Source of the DNA: Cordylochernes scorpioides
Lineage: Eukaryota; Arthropoda; Arachnida; Pseudoscorpiones; Chernetidae
Reading direction: 5' to 3'
DNA: 64,000 bases
Assembly: GCA_030710605.1 (NCBI GenBank)
Contig: CP092863.1
Coordinates: 62,890,508-62,954,507 of the forward strand
Every line of letters starts with the position of its first letter. Positions within the stretch are counted from its first letter, which is position 1. The translations under genes and the position numbers were made by a program. Below are positions 1-10,300 of this stretch, one piece after another. A model generated the notes under the pieces. That model was given only the letters and a program-made list of their open reading frames with translations. It did no database searches and was not told the DNA's origin.

Positions 1-1
1 T

Positions 2-1551
2 AAGGAGAATATGCTTTTTAAAAAAGCTACATTGTGTACAGCATCTCTTATGAGATCAATGCATTTTAAAGAAATATGGTTTAAGGTCTATGCTTATGTT
101 AGCATTAGATTTTTTAAAAGTGAGAATGTGATCTATAATGGAGCAGATAAGATTGTTAAAGATGTAATCTTCAATCCATCTGATTCTGCACTTCCATCTG
201 CGTACATACTAGATGATGGTGAAGAAGTAGAAAAAACGCTACTAACACGCAAAGAAGCATTTTCTAGAGAGAAATGTCGATTATTACTAAGGAAATACCT
301 TACAATTTCAGACAATAAATGGGTTATTGAATCTAATGAACTTTTGAAATTGGGAATTGAAAATACCAATGAAATTCTTGGAAATATCAACCTTGAAATT
401 TATAATTCAACTAAATTCAATGAAACACTTAAAGTTAATAGAGTGAAAGCATTCAGAAAGAAAAAAAATATAAATAATAACCGAATTGATAATCAAAATA
501 AATTTGAAGCCAAAAATAATATTCGAAAGAATAAATTGAATAGATCGGCAAAAAGGGTAAAAGACATTTCGGGAAATGATGTAATGATGGAAGATATGAT
601 TGAAATAGAAGAATGGAGAAGTCTTAATGACTTTCAGCTATCAGGCAAATTTAAAAATTTGTTTATATTTTAGATTTCTTTAATTGCTTTCAGAAGGAGC
701 TAGGTCTTTCGAATTCGATAACTTGGCAGCAATTAGAATTCATGTTATTGAGCAAAGTTCTTCGAGGATGTTTGAGCGAACTCTTGATCCGTCTGGCAAT
801 CTTCCTTGGCTTTTCCAATGTCGACTGCTTCATCGTATCTGAAGCTTTGAGACGATATCTCGAGCCACATTGTCCTTCTTCGCCTATGCTTGAATACCTT
901 AAGAAATTCACCTTATTCGAGATGTCTCCTAATTCCAAGATTGATTTCTTTTTTTCCTTGATTAACGTCCTTATTGAAAAATATCCTAATGTCTTTCGCA
1001 AGGACGAAACCAAAGAAGAATTATTCGCATCCTTCCCAAATTTTAATCCAATCGGATATGATGAATATAAAAGTGCTTACTATATCTTTCGCCATATGCC
1101 AGGGCTATACAAGAGAAAAGAAAAAGACCCTGAACATCCTGGAAAATGGAAGTACTATAAGAGTAACCAAACATCTTATTCTGATTCAATTGATCTAGAA
1201 ATAAAAACCAAAGAAGGTCAACTTAAAGATATCTTAGTAAATTTAAAATATGATGTTCTTAATATCAAATTTGATCGTCAAATTCCAGAAATAATGGATA
1301 TCGGAAAAGAAATGAATGAAGAATTGAATAAACGAATTCTAAAGTTAAAAGAAGTTGTAGAAATGTATAAATTGAACAAAGTTCCAGGATTGATTAAGGG
1401 AGATATTGAAGATAAGAAAAAATGGATTTTAAAATTTTTAGATTCTATATCAAGTTCCGATACGTTGACTATGATCATTTACCAGTTTAGGGAACTTGAG
1501 CTTTCGGTAAACTGGGATGCTTGGAATCTGATAGCCGAAAGACAAAATTGA
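2..1551 (+). pseudogene. ACF1/BAZ1A-like chromatin-remodelling subunit, intronless, frame-broken and 5' partial
   Basis: The reading frame is already open at the window edge, so the 5' end is outside. Positions 2-673 encode a stretch resembling the end of the WAC region and the linker of ACF1/BAZ1A (motifs YAYVSIRFF and TRKEAFSREKCRLLLRKY). After a one-base frame change near 660-675 the next frame (from about 667 to 1551) continues a DDT-like segment (LDFFNCFQKELGLSNSITW), then a WHIM-like segment (NPIGYDEYKSAYYIFRHMPG with a following KWKYY), and ends just where the vertebrate protein goes on to the PHD fingers. Homology is from memory of the family, not a search. ACF1 is the large non-catalytic partner of the ISWI ATPase in nucleosome spacing. 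No introns are visible across about 1.5 kb, and the PHD and bromodomain part is missing. A processed, decayed retrocopy is the simplest reading. A 33-nt intron at the break is possible on paper (GT at 661, AG at 693) but would remove the conserved DDT residues. Confidence 0.6.
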
Positions 1552-1817
1552 TCACAAATCTGACAGCAAAATTACTCATAAATTATGATTGAGACAATAT
1601 GTAAATAATTACAATTATCTTATGTTTCATAACTATATTTTATTTTTTGAATATTACATATAAATTAACTATATTGGAATAAATATTTTCACAATAATAA
1701 ACGTATTTGTTTTTCTTTCTCTCTATATTTACATATACCAGAACGTTCATTGACCACTCACAGTCAGATGGAGATCTTTATAATAAGAGGTAAACCGTAA
1801 AAACAACTTTATTCATA

Positions 1818-1975
1818 CAGTAGAAACTCCATGAGAGGACATCTCTCTATAAAGGACAGTTTTCATCGACAAAAATCCTATATGTACTATTTAGTACTCT
1901 CCGGTAAGAGGCCACTTCTCCTTAAAGGACACTTTGGATCTGCAACTAGGTGTCCTTTACAGGGAGGTTCTATTG
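1818..1975. mobile_element. P1-family pogo-type MITE
   Basis: Starts CAGTAGAAACTCC and ends GGAGGTTCTATTG, imperfect terminal inverted repeats, with A/T-rich flanks. The interior has the family's 'aggacacctctct', 'actatttag' and 'aggtgtcctttacaggg' blocks. Ends beginning CAGT with TA flanks are typical of pogo/Tigger relatives. No coding capacity. Confidence 0.75.
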
Positions 1976-2280
1976 AATATATGAAGAATAATTGTAATAT
2001 TGATAAAAAGGGTAATTGTTTAAAAAGTGTTTCACTTTTCAGATTACTTTTTCTATTTGATTGAAGAATATCTGTGGTTCGTTATATCGATTGTTTTTTT
2101 TTTTTTTGGACAAGCTCATGACGTGTCAAGGCCGATTTAAATACTTCGTTCCGTTGTTAAATCTTGCTGTTAAACGATTTAAATATTTATTGATACATTC
2201 ATAATATTCACCTCAAAAATAATAATAAAAACTTATCTTACTCATTATTTTTTTCTGCATTTTCAGTAATATATATATAG

Positions 2281-2436
2281 CAGAACCTCCTTGAGAGAAC
2301 ACCTCTCTACAAATGACAGTTTTAATTTGCAAAATTAGTATTTTTACTATTTCGCAACTCTCCGGTAAGAAGACATCTCTCTCTAAAGGATACTTTAGCT
2401 CTACAATTAGGTGTCCTTCACAGGGAGGTTCTACTG
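2281..2436. mobile_element. P1-family pogo-type MITE
   Basis: Ends CAGAACCTCC (one base lost from the usual start) and GGAGGTTCTACTG, followed by TA. Same interior as the copy at 1818. The DNA between the two copies (1976-2280) is AT-rich with a T-run at 2093-2108 and shows no gene. A second copy of the 'ttggacaagc ... gatttaaatac' stretch found here (about 2107-2190) recurs at 30334-30480. Confidence 0.75.
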
Positions 2437-2756
2437 TACTTTTATACTAAACTTCTTACCTTTAAAATTACCATTGTGCCAATCGAGTATAACCTTGTTT
2501 TGTAATATGGATAAACTGTCTGGAGAAGGAGTCTTTTAGAAAATTTTAGAAAATGACCCATTTAAAGAACGGGTCTATAATCACAGCCAGTCCTTATTTT
2601 ATTGAAGTTTTACATTATTACATCTAAGGTATAAGTAGGTACCATAGATATTCTATGTTTTATTAATACATTTAGAGTGAACTCAACCTAATATAAACTA
2701 ACAATAACTATCAAAACATTGTTTCATTTAATTCTCTATCTATTCTCTCAATATAT

Positions 2757-2930
2757 AGTATACACTCCATGAGAGGACACTCACGCTAGAGAAAATCTCT
2801 CTACAAAGGACAGTTTTCATTTACAAAATGAACATTTTTACTATTTAGAAACCATCTGGTAGGAGGACACCTCTCTCTAGAGGACACTTTGGCTCTGCAA
2901 TTAGGTGTCCTTTACAGGGAGGTTCTACTG
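2757..2930. mobile_element. P1-family pogo-type MITE, worn left end
   Basis: The left end is degraded (TATACACTCCATGAGAGG), the right end is intact (GGAGGTTCTACTG). It contains the longer 'actcacgctagag' variant seen in the copies at 32741 and 42888. The stretch 2437-2756 between MITEs is AT-rich and shows no gene. Confidence 0.7.
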
Positions 2931-3055
2931 TGTCTACAATATATTTTCTCAATCATACTAACGGCTCTCTGCTTATTTACATCTCTATCTCACATGGTAG
3001 ATAATCGTGTACCAAAAGAAAAAGCTCCCCATTTAAATATGCATTAGAACAAAGC

Positions 3056-3287
3056 TGTAAGAGAATCAGAGGCTGGATTTCAGAAAGAATTGTTTAATTA
3101 TCAATTATATTATATTAAGATGACAAGGAACAAAGAGAGTTAACAAAGGCAAGCGTAGGGGCAAAAAACAAAGCAAACTGAAACCTATATACAGGTACGG
3201 CCGGAGCGGCGCCAGGTCACGTGATGTCTGGCAGGAAGCTGGCGTTGCTATGGCAACAGCCGACGTGCGAAGTTACTCTCTCCAACA
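3056..3287 (-). repeat. copia 3' LTR
   Basis: 232-bp LTR. It is followed on the left by AAAGC. It holds the last codons of pol, which ends inside it at 3248. A GC-rich block (about 3196-3275) contains CACGTG. Confidence 0.93.
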
Positions 3288-5980
3288 CTTCCACCTAACA
3301 AGCACTTTGTTGTTTCAAACAGTCCAAGTTGGCTTCTTAGTCTTCTATACCTTTCTGGAGGTAGAGCTTTCGTAAATATGTCTGCATATTGATCATTGGA
3401 GCAGACATAAAGAAGGTCAATTGCATGTTTTTGAAATTGGTCTCTGATAAAGTGATACGAAATATCAATATGTTCAGTTCTTTTGTGGTATTCTGGGTTG
3501 TGAACAAGTCTTATGCAGCTTTGATTGTCGCAAAAAATTGTTGTAGGCTTTACTTGTTCTTGATGTAGCTCGCGTAGAAGTTGTCTCAGCCAAATTTCTT
3601 CTTTCGTTGCTTTGGAAGCCGCAATATATTCAGATTCTGTTGTTGACAGAGACACACAATTATGTTTTTGACTGCACCAAGAAATAGGTCCATTATTCAA
3701 CATGAACACATATCCGGCGGTTGATTTTCTTGTGTCTAGGTCTCCAGCAAAATCAGCATCGGAAAAACCTATCAGAGATGTAGTGCAGGAACTCCCACCA
3801 AAACAAATACCGATGTTTTTCGTAGCTTTTAAGTATCCAAATATTTTCTTTACTGCGGTCCAATGTGAAGGTCCTGGGTTGTTCATAAATTGGCTAACCC
3901 TTCTGACTGCGTAGGCAATATCAGGTCTAGTTCCAGTCATGAGGTACATTAAACTACCAATTGTCTGTCTGTATGGAATCTTGTTCATTTCTTCAATTTC
4001 CTGATCATCCTTTGGGCACATCTCTTTTGTTAGTTTTGAGTAAGGATCAGAAGGTACAGATTTTACATCTAACTGAATCATTTCCATATCAAGTGATGCA
4101 CAAAGTGGTAAGATTGTTCTAATTGAATCGAATTTTACTACTGGAGAAAAAGTTTCACAATAATCAAGTCCTGATTTTTGTGAATAACCTTTCGCAACTA
4201 GTCTAGCCTTAAACATTTTATTTGATCCATCTGCATTTTGCTTTATTTTGTATACCCACTTGCATGCAATAGCTTTTCTGTCTGATGGTAGTGTCACATA
4301 AGTCCATGTTTGATTTTTCATCAAGGAATTGAATTCATCGTCCATAGCTAGTTTCCACTTTTTTTAGTTTTGTCCTACAATTGCATCTACATAGTTCAAT
4401 CGTTCTTGGTCATGGACATAACAAGCATATGAAATAGCTCTTGTACAGTTGGTTAATGATTGTTCCTTTTCTCTGATTCTATTCCTGAGAGGGTATCGAC
4501 ATGATTCTTCTGGTTTGGAACTGGTATTTGTGCTTACGGCTTCAGCCCACAGTTCAAGCGGCATTTTTCTTCCATGTAACAAGCATCTAGCTGATTCAAC
4601 TATTGTTCTGTTATCTCTTTCAGAAATTCCATTCTGTTCTGGAGTATATGGAGCAGTGAGTTCATGAACAATTCCTAGAGATTTTAGATAATCAGAAAAA
4701 TTCTTATTCAAGAATTCTGTGCCATTATCTGTTCTGAATATTTTTATTTTATTTCCAGTTTCAGTCCTAACTCTTTTTACAAATTCTTTAAATTTCTCAA
4801 GTACATCTGATTTATGCCTAATGAAGTAGGCCACTCTAAATCTTGAAAAATCATCTTTGAATGATACAAAATATAATGATCCACCTGGTGATCTTTTACT
4901 CATTGGTCCACAAACATCTGAATAGATCATCTCTCCTGGATAGGTCGAATTTGGACTTGTTGACGCGTGAAAAACGTTTCTATTTTGTTTTCCATAGATG
5001 CATGCTTCACATAGTAAAGAATCAGGCTTTTCTCTAATTTTAATGTTTTCTTCAAAAACATTATTTTCAAACATTTGGGTTAATTTTATAGGATTTACAT
5101 GACCCATTCTTTGATGCCATATATCTAGACTTAACTGAGCAACGTGAGTTTCTGAAGATTGCTTTGCTTTAATAAAAATTATATAAAGATTTGAATTGTC
5201 CTTTATTCCAGTAACTAGCACTTTCGAATTTTTTGTCAATTTTATCTGATTTCCTTTACAAATGAGCGTCAAACCATGTTTTGTTGCAGTAGATATTGAA
5301 AAAAGATTGGTCTCCAATTCAGGTATATAGAGCACATCCAAAAGAGTTGCATTAATTTCCTGACTATCAACATAAGAGAAAATATCAATTTTTCTCTTAC
5401 CTTTTGCATAGATCTTCTTTCCATCTCCAAGGCACACAGGATGAACACCTTCTGGTATTTCTTCGAACGTAGAGAACCATTCTCTTCTGAAAGTCATGTG
5501 ATCCGTTGCTCCAGAATCTGCAATCCAGGAATCCTTTGTTTCAGCGAGGAAGGCACTTGTCTCAGCTCAAAAAGCACAGCTATCATCTCTGGCTGAAGAA
5601 CTTGGCTGTTGTCCTTTTTGTTCTTCCTTTCTTTTATAGCATTCTTTCCACCAATGTCCTTTCTTCTTGCAATATCCACAGTGTGTGTTCTTCTTTTTAT
5701 CTTTAATGGATTGTTGATGCTGCTGTTGTTTGTTGGAAGCTGTTGAATTTCTGTTTATCTTTGAAAAAGTCATCAAGGCATTATCTGGTTTAAAATTTCC
5801 TGAAGAATCCCAATGATCCTGTAAGCTTTCTTCTTTCAGTAATCTTGCCGTCAAGTTTTCTAGTGTCTTTTCTTATGATGAAACTGAATCGCACGCTGTT
5901 ATGAAATTCTTGTATTTATCAGGCAAGCTGCCAATTATCTTTGTAATTAGGGCAACATCAGAGATTGGCTCACCTAGATC
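3248..5980 (-). pseudogene. copia pol (protease, integrase, remains of RT, RNase H), deleted and stopped
   Basis: In order on the minus strand: a CCHC knuckle (CGYCKKKGHWWKEC, about 5640-5680), the aspartic protease motif DSGATDHMT (about 5490-5516), integrase with HHCC finger (HQRMGH, CEACIYGKQ) and DDE core (YSDVCGP, FRTDNGTEF, PEQNGISERDNRT), then a junction after LELWAEAV where the integrase C-terminus is gone. The RT begins normally (ACKWVYKIKQN, FSPVVKFDSIRTIL) but jumps from IQLDVK directly to SDPYSKLTKEM, so the YVDD active site is deleted. RNase H is present (GFSDADFAGD, STTESEY, CDNQS). In-frame stops lie near 5873, 5565 and 4364. The reading frame ends inside the 3' LTR. It encodes no working replicase. 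Confidence 0.9.
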
Positions 5981-5982
5981 TT

Positions 5983-6384
5983 TCATTTGTTGTGCCTGAG
6001 TTTCAACTTGGAAATGTGAGAAGCAATGTTATCATTTGGATTCATTTTATATTCGAAAAATCTTTGTTGCAGCAAATATTTGTTTGTTTCAGATTTCAGT
6101 TCATATATTGTTGATAATTTCTCCCACATTTCTGCTGAAGTCTGGCAATTAACAATCTGTTGAAGATATTTAAACTCTAGAGCAGTAGAGATCAGCATTT
6201 TGGATTTTGCATCTTTCTTTTTCCATTCAGAGAATTTTGCAATATCCTCTATTTCAGGTTTTACTTCAGAGCCATCAGTTATACTGAGAAGATCTTTTGC
6301 TTCTAGAATAATCTTCATTTGAAATTTCCATAGATGAAAATTATCGCCGTTGAATTTTTGAATTTGTGGAAGTTCAGTTGTCAT
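5983..6384 (-). pseudogene. copia gag, 5' part before a frameshift
   Basis: Start ATG at 6384 (MTTELPQIQKFNGDNFHLWK), the usual copia gag opening. The frame holds to about residue 130 and is lost near 6000, where one base is missing compared with the continuing frame (ETQAQQMKDLGE). An upstream in-frame extension to 6441 runs back almost to the primer-binding site and is unlikely to be coding. Confidence 0.85.
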
Positions 6385-6453
6385 CTTGAGCAAGCAAACG
6401 AATTTCAGCATAGATAAACAAAAAAAATTGATACCAACCAAGCTCTGCTGCCA

Positions 6454-7008
6454 TGTAAGAGAATCAGAGGCTGGATCTCAGAAAGTATTGTTTAATTATC
6501 AATTATATTATATTAAGATGACAAGGAACAAAGAGAGTTAACAAAGGCAAGCGTCCGCTTTAGGACAGGTCAGGGAAGATGTGCAGAGCTGATGAAGTTA
6601 TGGGGCTACACCAAAGATCCAAATTGTGCCTGCAACGTCCCACAATCAATGTCCCATATACTAGATGACTGCCCGCTGTAAAAATTCAATGGAGGAATCT
6701 CCAATCTCCACTCTGTCACCCCGGAAGCCCTGAACTGGCTGAAGGCCTTGCCTCTCAGACTTTAATGACCGATATGTCCTCACTTCTTTTTTCTAGATTT
6801 AATTCATTTTGTCTCCTCTCTAATTGTAAATACGTTGCTGTATCACCTCATAAGCATAAATAAATAAAGGCAAGCGTAGGGGCAAAAAACAAAGCAAACT
6901 GAAACCTATATACAGGTACGGCCGGAGCGGCGCCAGGTCACGTGATGTCTGGCAGGAAGCTGGCGTTGCTATGGCAACAGCCGACGTGCGAAGTTACTCT
7001 CTCCAACA
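6454..7008 (-). repeat. copia 5' LTR split by a LINE tail
   Basis: Nearly identical to the LTR at 3056 but interrupted at 6554-6865. The two halves join at the 11-bp duplication AAAGGCAAGCG (6543-6553 and 6866-6876). Confidence 0.93.
6554..6865 (+). mobile_element. 5'-truncated LINE 3' end inserted in the copia LTR
   Basis: The first codons encode the end of a LINE ORF2 (RFRTGQGRCAELMKLWGY, then a C-x-C ... H-x4-C knuckle, stop about 6678). A short 3' UTR ends in a (TAAA) repeat. It is flanked by the 11-bp duplication AAAGGCAAGCG, as expected for target-primed reverse transcription. A second copy of the same tail is at 22352-22420. Jockey/CR1-type assignment is inference. Confidence 0.85.
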
Positions 7009-7299
7009 AAAGCATTATGTTAATCCCATCTTGATAATATAATTAATAACATGGTAATTCAGATCAAAAATTCAATGTTAAAAACTGGTATGCAAATTGA
7101 GACAAAAACGGATAATCCATTGTCGAACCCTTGGTTTTATCATGATTGCTACATAGCGAAAAAGACCATGAAAGAAACCTGACAAAATATACTAAATCGA
7201 ACAACGATTACTGTTTACAATATGCTAAAACGAGGAATAAATATACGTTGATTATCAATATTAAAAAGGAAAAATACGCTAACTTATGCAAGGTGGATT

Positions 7300-7565
7300 C
7301 TGTGGCCACTGGACATGAGTCAGACCTGGAGGCTGTTGGGTTCTTCGCAGCCTGGAGTATAGGAGTTCCATCAATGCCTCTTTTCTGTAGTGAATCTGTA
7401 TAAGACCGGTGGTCTTAATAAAGCTGTATATTTGTATGTATTCAGAACAATTGTTGGGTTCTGTGCTGCCTGGAGTATAGGAGCTCCATCTATACTTCCT
7501 TCCTGTGGTTAATCTGTATAAAGACTGGTGGTCTTAATAAAGCTGTATTTGTGTTAATCACATCT
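7300..7565 (+). repeat. Two tandem copies of a repeat ending in 'cttaataaagctgtat'
   Basis: Two units of about 120-130 bp (from about 7334 and from about 7454), each with 'ttgggttct..gc.gcctggagtatagga' and 'ctggtggtcttaataaagctgta'. A reversed relative of the last part is at about 59195-59220. It probably derives from the 3' end of a non-LTR element. The remainder of 7009-7300 is AT-rich and shows no gene. Confidence 0.5.
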
Positions 7566-7619
7566 GTAGAAACGTATTAGTGATGATAAAAAATTATCCT
7601 TAAAACCATTTTATATTGT

Positions 7620-7815
7620 TATAGTGGATATTCTTAAAGATAGAAGTTGGCCTGAGAGAGGAGAGACCGATATTCTTTATTCTTAAATATTAGAAACACT
7701 TTAGCCTGAAACATTTATAACGCCTTGCTGAATACTTTAATTTTTCCTGATGATGACAAACAATTTATGTTGAAACGTCGATAAAATAAAAACCTTTTAT
7801 GGCCGAAATGTATCT
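7620..7815 (+). repeat. Possible LINE or Penelope-type 3' tail
   Basis: Contains 'cctgatgatgacaaac', 'gaaacgtcgataaaataaaaa' and 'ggccgaaatgt'. A diverged relative with the same order is at 54884-55000. Such 'GAAACGTCG' tails are common at 3' ends of animal non-LTR or Penelope-like elements. The assignment is inference. Confidence 0.4.
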
Positions 7816-7818
7816 TAT

Positions 7819-7980
7819 TCCTATATATATATAAAAGTCAGTGTATGTATGTGTGTTTGTTCCTATGTCGGCTATACAAGTCCACAATACGCAACTAATC
7901 TGACTGAAATTTTAACAGTATATAGAGTCAACTAATGAAAATCTTTTAGCCAAAATTTCTCTCTCTCTCTCTCTCTCGGT

Positions 7981-8020
<40 letters not shown>

Positions 8021-8798
8021 GGCCCCTGCGCAGGGATGACACGCAAAATCGTGAAGCGTTCCATGTGATCTCTCTCTCTCTCAGGTCTCTATCCCGAATA
8101 TTCTTCGAGTTATTTGCAAATTTCGTTGCAAATTTACCCTTTCGCTCGCAAGCAGTGCCTCTAGCGGTGGAGATGGGAGGTAATATCAGCTGACCTAATA
8201 TATATGTATAACGTTTTTTAACAGGACATAGAGAAAAATCTGGAAAAGATATTTATTAGATTTTTAGCCAAGAAAAATTTAAATTGACAGGTTCTGGGCA
8301 AAAATAGTTGTTTTTAGTCAGAAAATGATGATGACAATATTGCTGTATCAGGTTTGATTATCAGACACAAAATTATATGGGGAAAAATTCCAAAAAGCAG
8401 ATACCGCGGGTAAAGCCAGTTCATTTTTAATATACAGGAACAAAATTTTAACAGAAAAACATTCATTCGAGCAGAAGACACAAATCCAGATCATCTCTCT
8501 ATAAAAATATCGCTTCTCAGAAACAAAGTTTGGAGCGGGACGTTTCACAAGAGTGACATCCACGGCGCCAATTTATAATTGTAACGAATAGTATTTGAAA
8601 ATCAAAATAATAGAATTTTCAAATATCGTTGTGGAATTTACATTTTTATTATTTTTTATTTAAAAAAACACAAAGTTTGGAGCGGGACGTTTCACAAGAG
8701 TGACATCCACGACGCCAATTCATAATTGTTACGAATAGTATTTGAATAAAAACATTTAATTGGGTAAAACCCAGGCGTTGCCCGGGTCATTCGGCTAG
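7819..8798 (+). mobile_element. Non-autonomous Helitron carrying a U6 snRNA copy
   Basis: The 5' end is TCCTATATATATATAAAAG. The 3' end has a GC-rich hairpin (CCAGGCGTTGCCCGGG) followed about 10 bases later by CTAG and a host T, the standard Helitron terminus. The 3' block (gagcgggacgtttcac ... ggcgccaattta) is present twice (8530-8590 and 8675-8750). The 5' third is similar to 32919-33195, which lacks the U6 insert. No transposase gene. Confidence 0.75.
7977..8064 (+). pseudogene. U6 snRNA-derived sequence, 5' stem-loop missing
   Basis: Nearly exact U6 from the ACATATACTAAAATTGGAAC block through GATACAGAGAAGATTAGCAT, the ACAGAGA box and AGC triad included, to CGTGAAGCGTTCCAT. The 5' stem-loop is reduced to CGGT and no T-run terminator follows. 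It is flanked on both sides by (CT)n, consistent with insertion into a CT microsatellite or with slippage around it. It lies inside a Helitron, so it is a copy, not the main U6 gene. Confidence 0.9.
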
Positions 8799-8811
8799 TA
8801 TTTAATAAATA

Positions 8812-8880
8812 CAGCAGAACTTAGATAATTCGAAAACCTCCTCAATTCGGAAATTTATATTGGTCCCTAGAATCAACATA
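8812..8880 (+). repeat. P3-type MITE fragment
   Basis: Begins CAGCAGAACTTAGATAATTCG and continues with the 'ggtccctag' motif also found in the full copy at 47362. No right end is visible. Confidence 0.5.
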
Positions 8881-9080
8881 TATAGTCACGACCGTCTTTC
8901 CTCCTCAATCAATTCCTCAATTCCTCATGTCACGGATGCGCGCGCATCATCATTATGATCATTATCATTATCTAATGATATTAATAATAATTATTATTAT
9001 TATATTATTATTATCAACATAAATAGTCACGACCGTTTTCCTCAATTCCTCATCGGCCGCTGTCACGGATGCGCGCGCAC
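8876..9080 (+). repeat. Duplicated 'agtcacgaccgt' block with ATT microsatellite
   Basis: The block 'caacatatatagtcacgaccgt...cctcaattcctcat' occurs at 8874, again at about 9014, and a third time at 9562-9602. Between the first two lies an (ATT/ATC)n tract. Two CG-rich patches (atgcgcgcgc) follow the repeats. Origin unknown. Confidence 0.6.
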
Positions 9081-9204
9081 ATGGAGGTCACGTGCTCGCC
9101 GGCAGCCAACGGGCGCGCGCCGCCGGCATTACGTCATAGATTATAAACACAAGGTAATAAGGCCAAATAAAAAAATAGTGTGTGATAAGGCACAATTTGG
9201 ATTA

Positions 9205-9559
9205 TCTACTTATATAATTGCCTTATTCTGTCTGTGTGAAGTTCACTGTGTGAAGTTCACGGATAGATTTTGGTCAGAATTGATAAAATAAAAAAATTGT
9301 CAAGGGATGGGAATCGAACCCACGACCTTCCGCTTACCGGGCAGATGCCATGACCACTAGGCTACCCTGGACATATTTTTCCGTTAACATTTATATTTTT
9401 ATATTTTCAAGACACACACAGTTCGGGGCGGGACGTTTCACAAAAGAGACATCCAAGGCGCCAATTTATAATTGTAACGAATAGTATTTTAATTAAAACA
9501 TTTTTTAAATATATACGCACCCGGGTAAAACCCGGGCGTTGCCCGGGCCATTCGTCTAG
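9205..9559 (+). mobile_element. Non-autonomous Helitron with tRNA-like module
   Basis: Starts TCTACTTATATAATTG after a host A (9204) and ends with the hairpin CCCGGGCGTTGCCCGGG, then CTAG and a host T (9560). Insertion between A and T without target duplication is the Helitron rule. It carries the 'gttcactgtgtgaagttcac' direct duplication near its 5' end and a tRNA-like segment. It landed in one half of an F1 foldback (about 9130-9204). Confidence 0.82.
9298..9373 (-). pseudogene. tRNA-like sequence (GGT anticodon position, Thr-like) inside a Helitron
   Basis: On the minus strand a cloverleaf can be drawn: a terminal stem TGTCCAGGG with CCCTTGACA (one mismatch), anticodon stem TCTGC/GCGGA with loop CCGGTAA, and T-arm GTGGG-TTCGATT-CCCAT. 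Internal promoter boxes A (TAGCCTAGTGG) and B (GGGTTCGATTCC) are recognisable. Position 33 is C rather than T, and identical modules sit in other Helitrons, so it is a SINE head or captured tRNA and probably not a working tRNA gene. Confidence 0.65.
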
Positions 9560-9660
9560 TCAACATATATAGTCACGACCGTCTTTCCTCAATTCCTCAT
9601 GTCATATTCTCATATTTTTTAAAGTAGACGGAGGACAAATTTGTTCACACTTGGTTATTT

Positions 9661-10022
9661 CGTGTGCCTTTAATAAAGGTCACTGTGTATCAAATATCTT
9701 TCAGAATAACTCTGAATCCCGATATACATACTAAAAGGAACAACTTCCTTAAGTTTTGTCTATGAGTGTATCTTTCAGAGTTATTGCCTGAATCCCGATA
9801 TACATGATAAAAGGTACAACTTCCTTAAGTTTTGTCTATGAGTGTATCTTTCAGAGTCATTGTCTGAATCCCGATATACATGATAAAAGGTACAACTTCC
9901 TTAAGTTCTGTTCATGAGTGTATCTTCAATAAAGGTCACTGTAATATCTTTCAGAGTTATTGTCTGAATCTCGATATACATGCTAAAAGGTACAACTTCC
10001 TTAAGTTTTGTCCATGAGTGTA
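9661..10022 (+). repeat. Minisatellite, about 4 units of 78-100 bp
   Basis: Units carry 'atctttcagagttattgtctgaatcc', 'gatatacatg.taaaagg.acaacttcc' and 'ttgtc.atgagtgt'. Some units lack the 'cttcaataaaggtcactgtaat' part, giving two lengths. The same family forms a longer, more regular array at 48081-49125. Confidence 0.85.
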
Positions 10023-10300
10023 GTACTTGCTAGCTCTTAAAGGAATTTATGAAAAAGACATTTTTGTATTTTGAAGTTTAAAATTCCTCATTTCTAGAAG
10101 CCATAAATAAATTCCAATAAAAGTACACCCAAAGTGAAACTTATGAGAATCCAAAATATACTGAAAACCTCCGGGAATAGATTCTATAAACATGAAAACA
10201 ATTTTAAAATGTTTTATTTACATTTCGTCATTTTTTTAATATTTAATGTGATAGAGCTTCTTGAAAAAGTTATAAAAGAGTGATGATAAATATATATATA

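Larger units (their letters stand above)
3056..7008 (-). mobile_element. Complete but defective Ty1/copia retrotransposon
   Basis: Two LTRs (TG...CA) bound the element and the 5-bp target duplication AAAGC lies at 3051-3055 and 7009-7013. The element reads on the minus strand. The primer-binding site next to the 5' LTR (complement of 6440-6453) begins TGGCAGCAGAGC, one base off the 3' end expected of initiator tRNA-Met, the usual copia primer. A purine tract AGGTGGAAG precedes the 3' LTR. Excluding a LINE insertion, the LTRs differ at about 2 of 232 positions, so the insertion is young. The internal gag-pol has a frameshift, several stops, and two large deletions (integrase C-terminus/linker and the reverse transcriptase core), so it cannot move by itself. 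Confidence 0.95.

Noticed and set aside
5494-5706. Small ORFs on both strands within copia
   Set aside because: Frame shadows of the gag-pol region.
7977-8064. Functional U6 snRNA gene
   Set aside because: The 5' stem-loop is missing, there is no T terminator, and it lies inside a Helitron.
9298-9373. Functional tRNA-Thr gene
   Set aside because: C at position 33, a mismatched stem, and the same module in several repeats. A tRNA-derived repeat is more likely.
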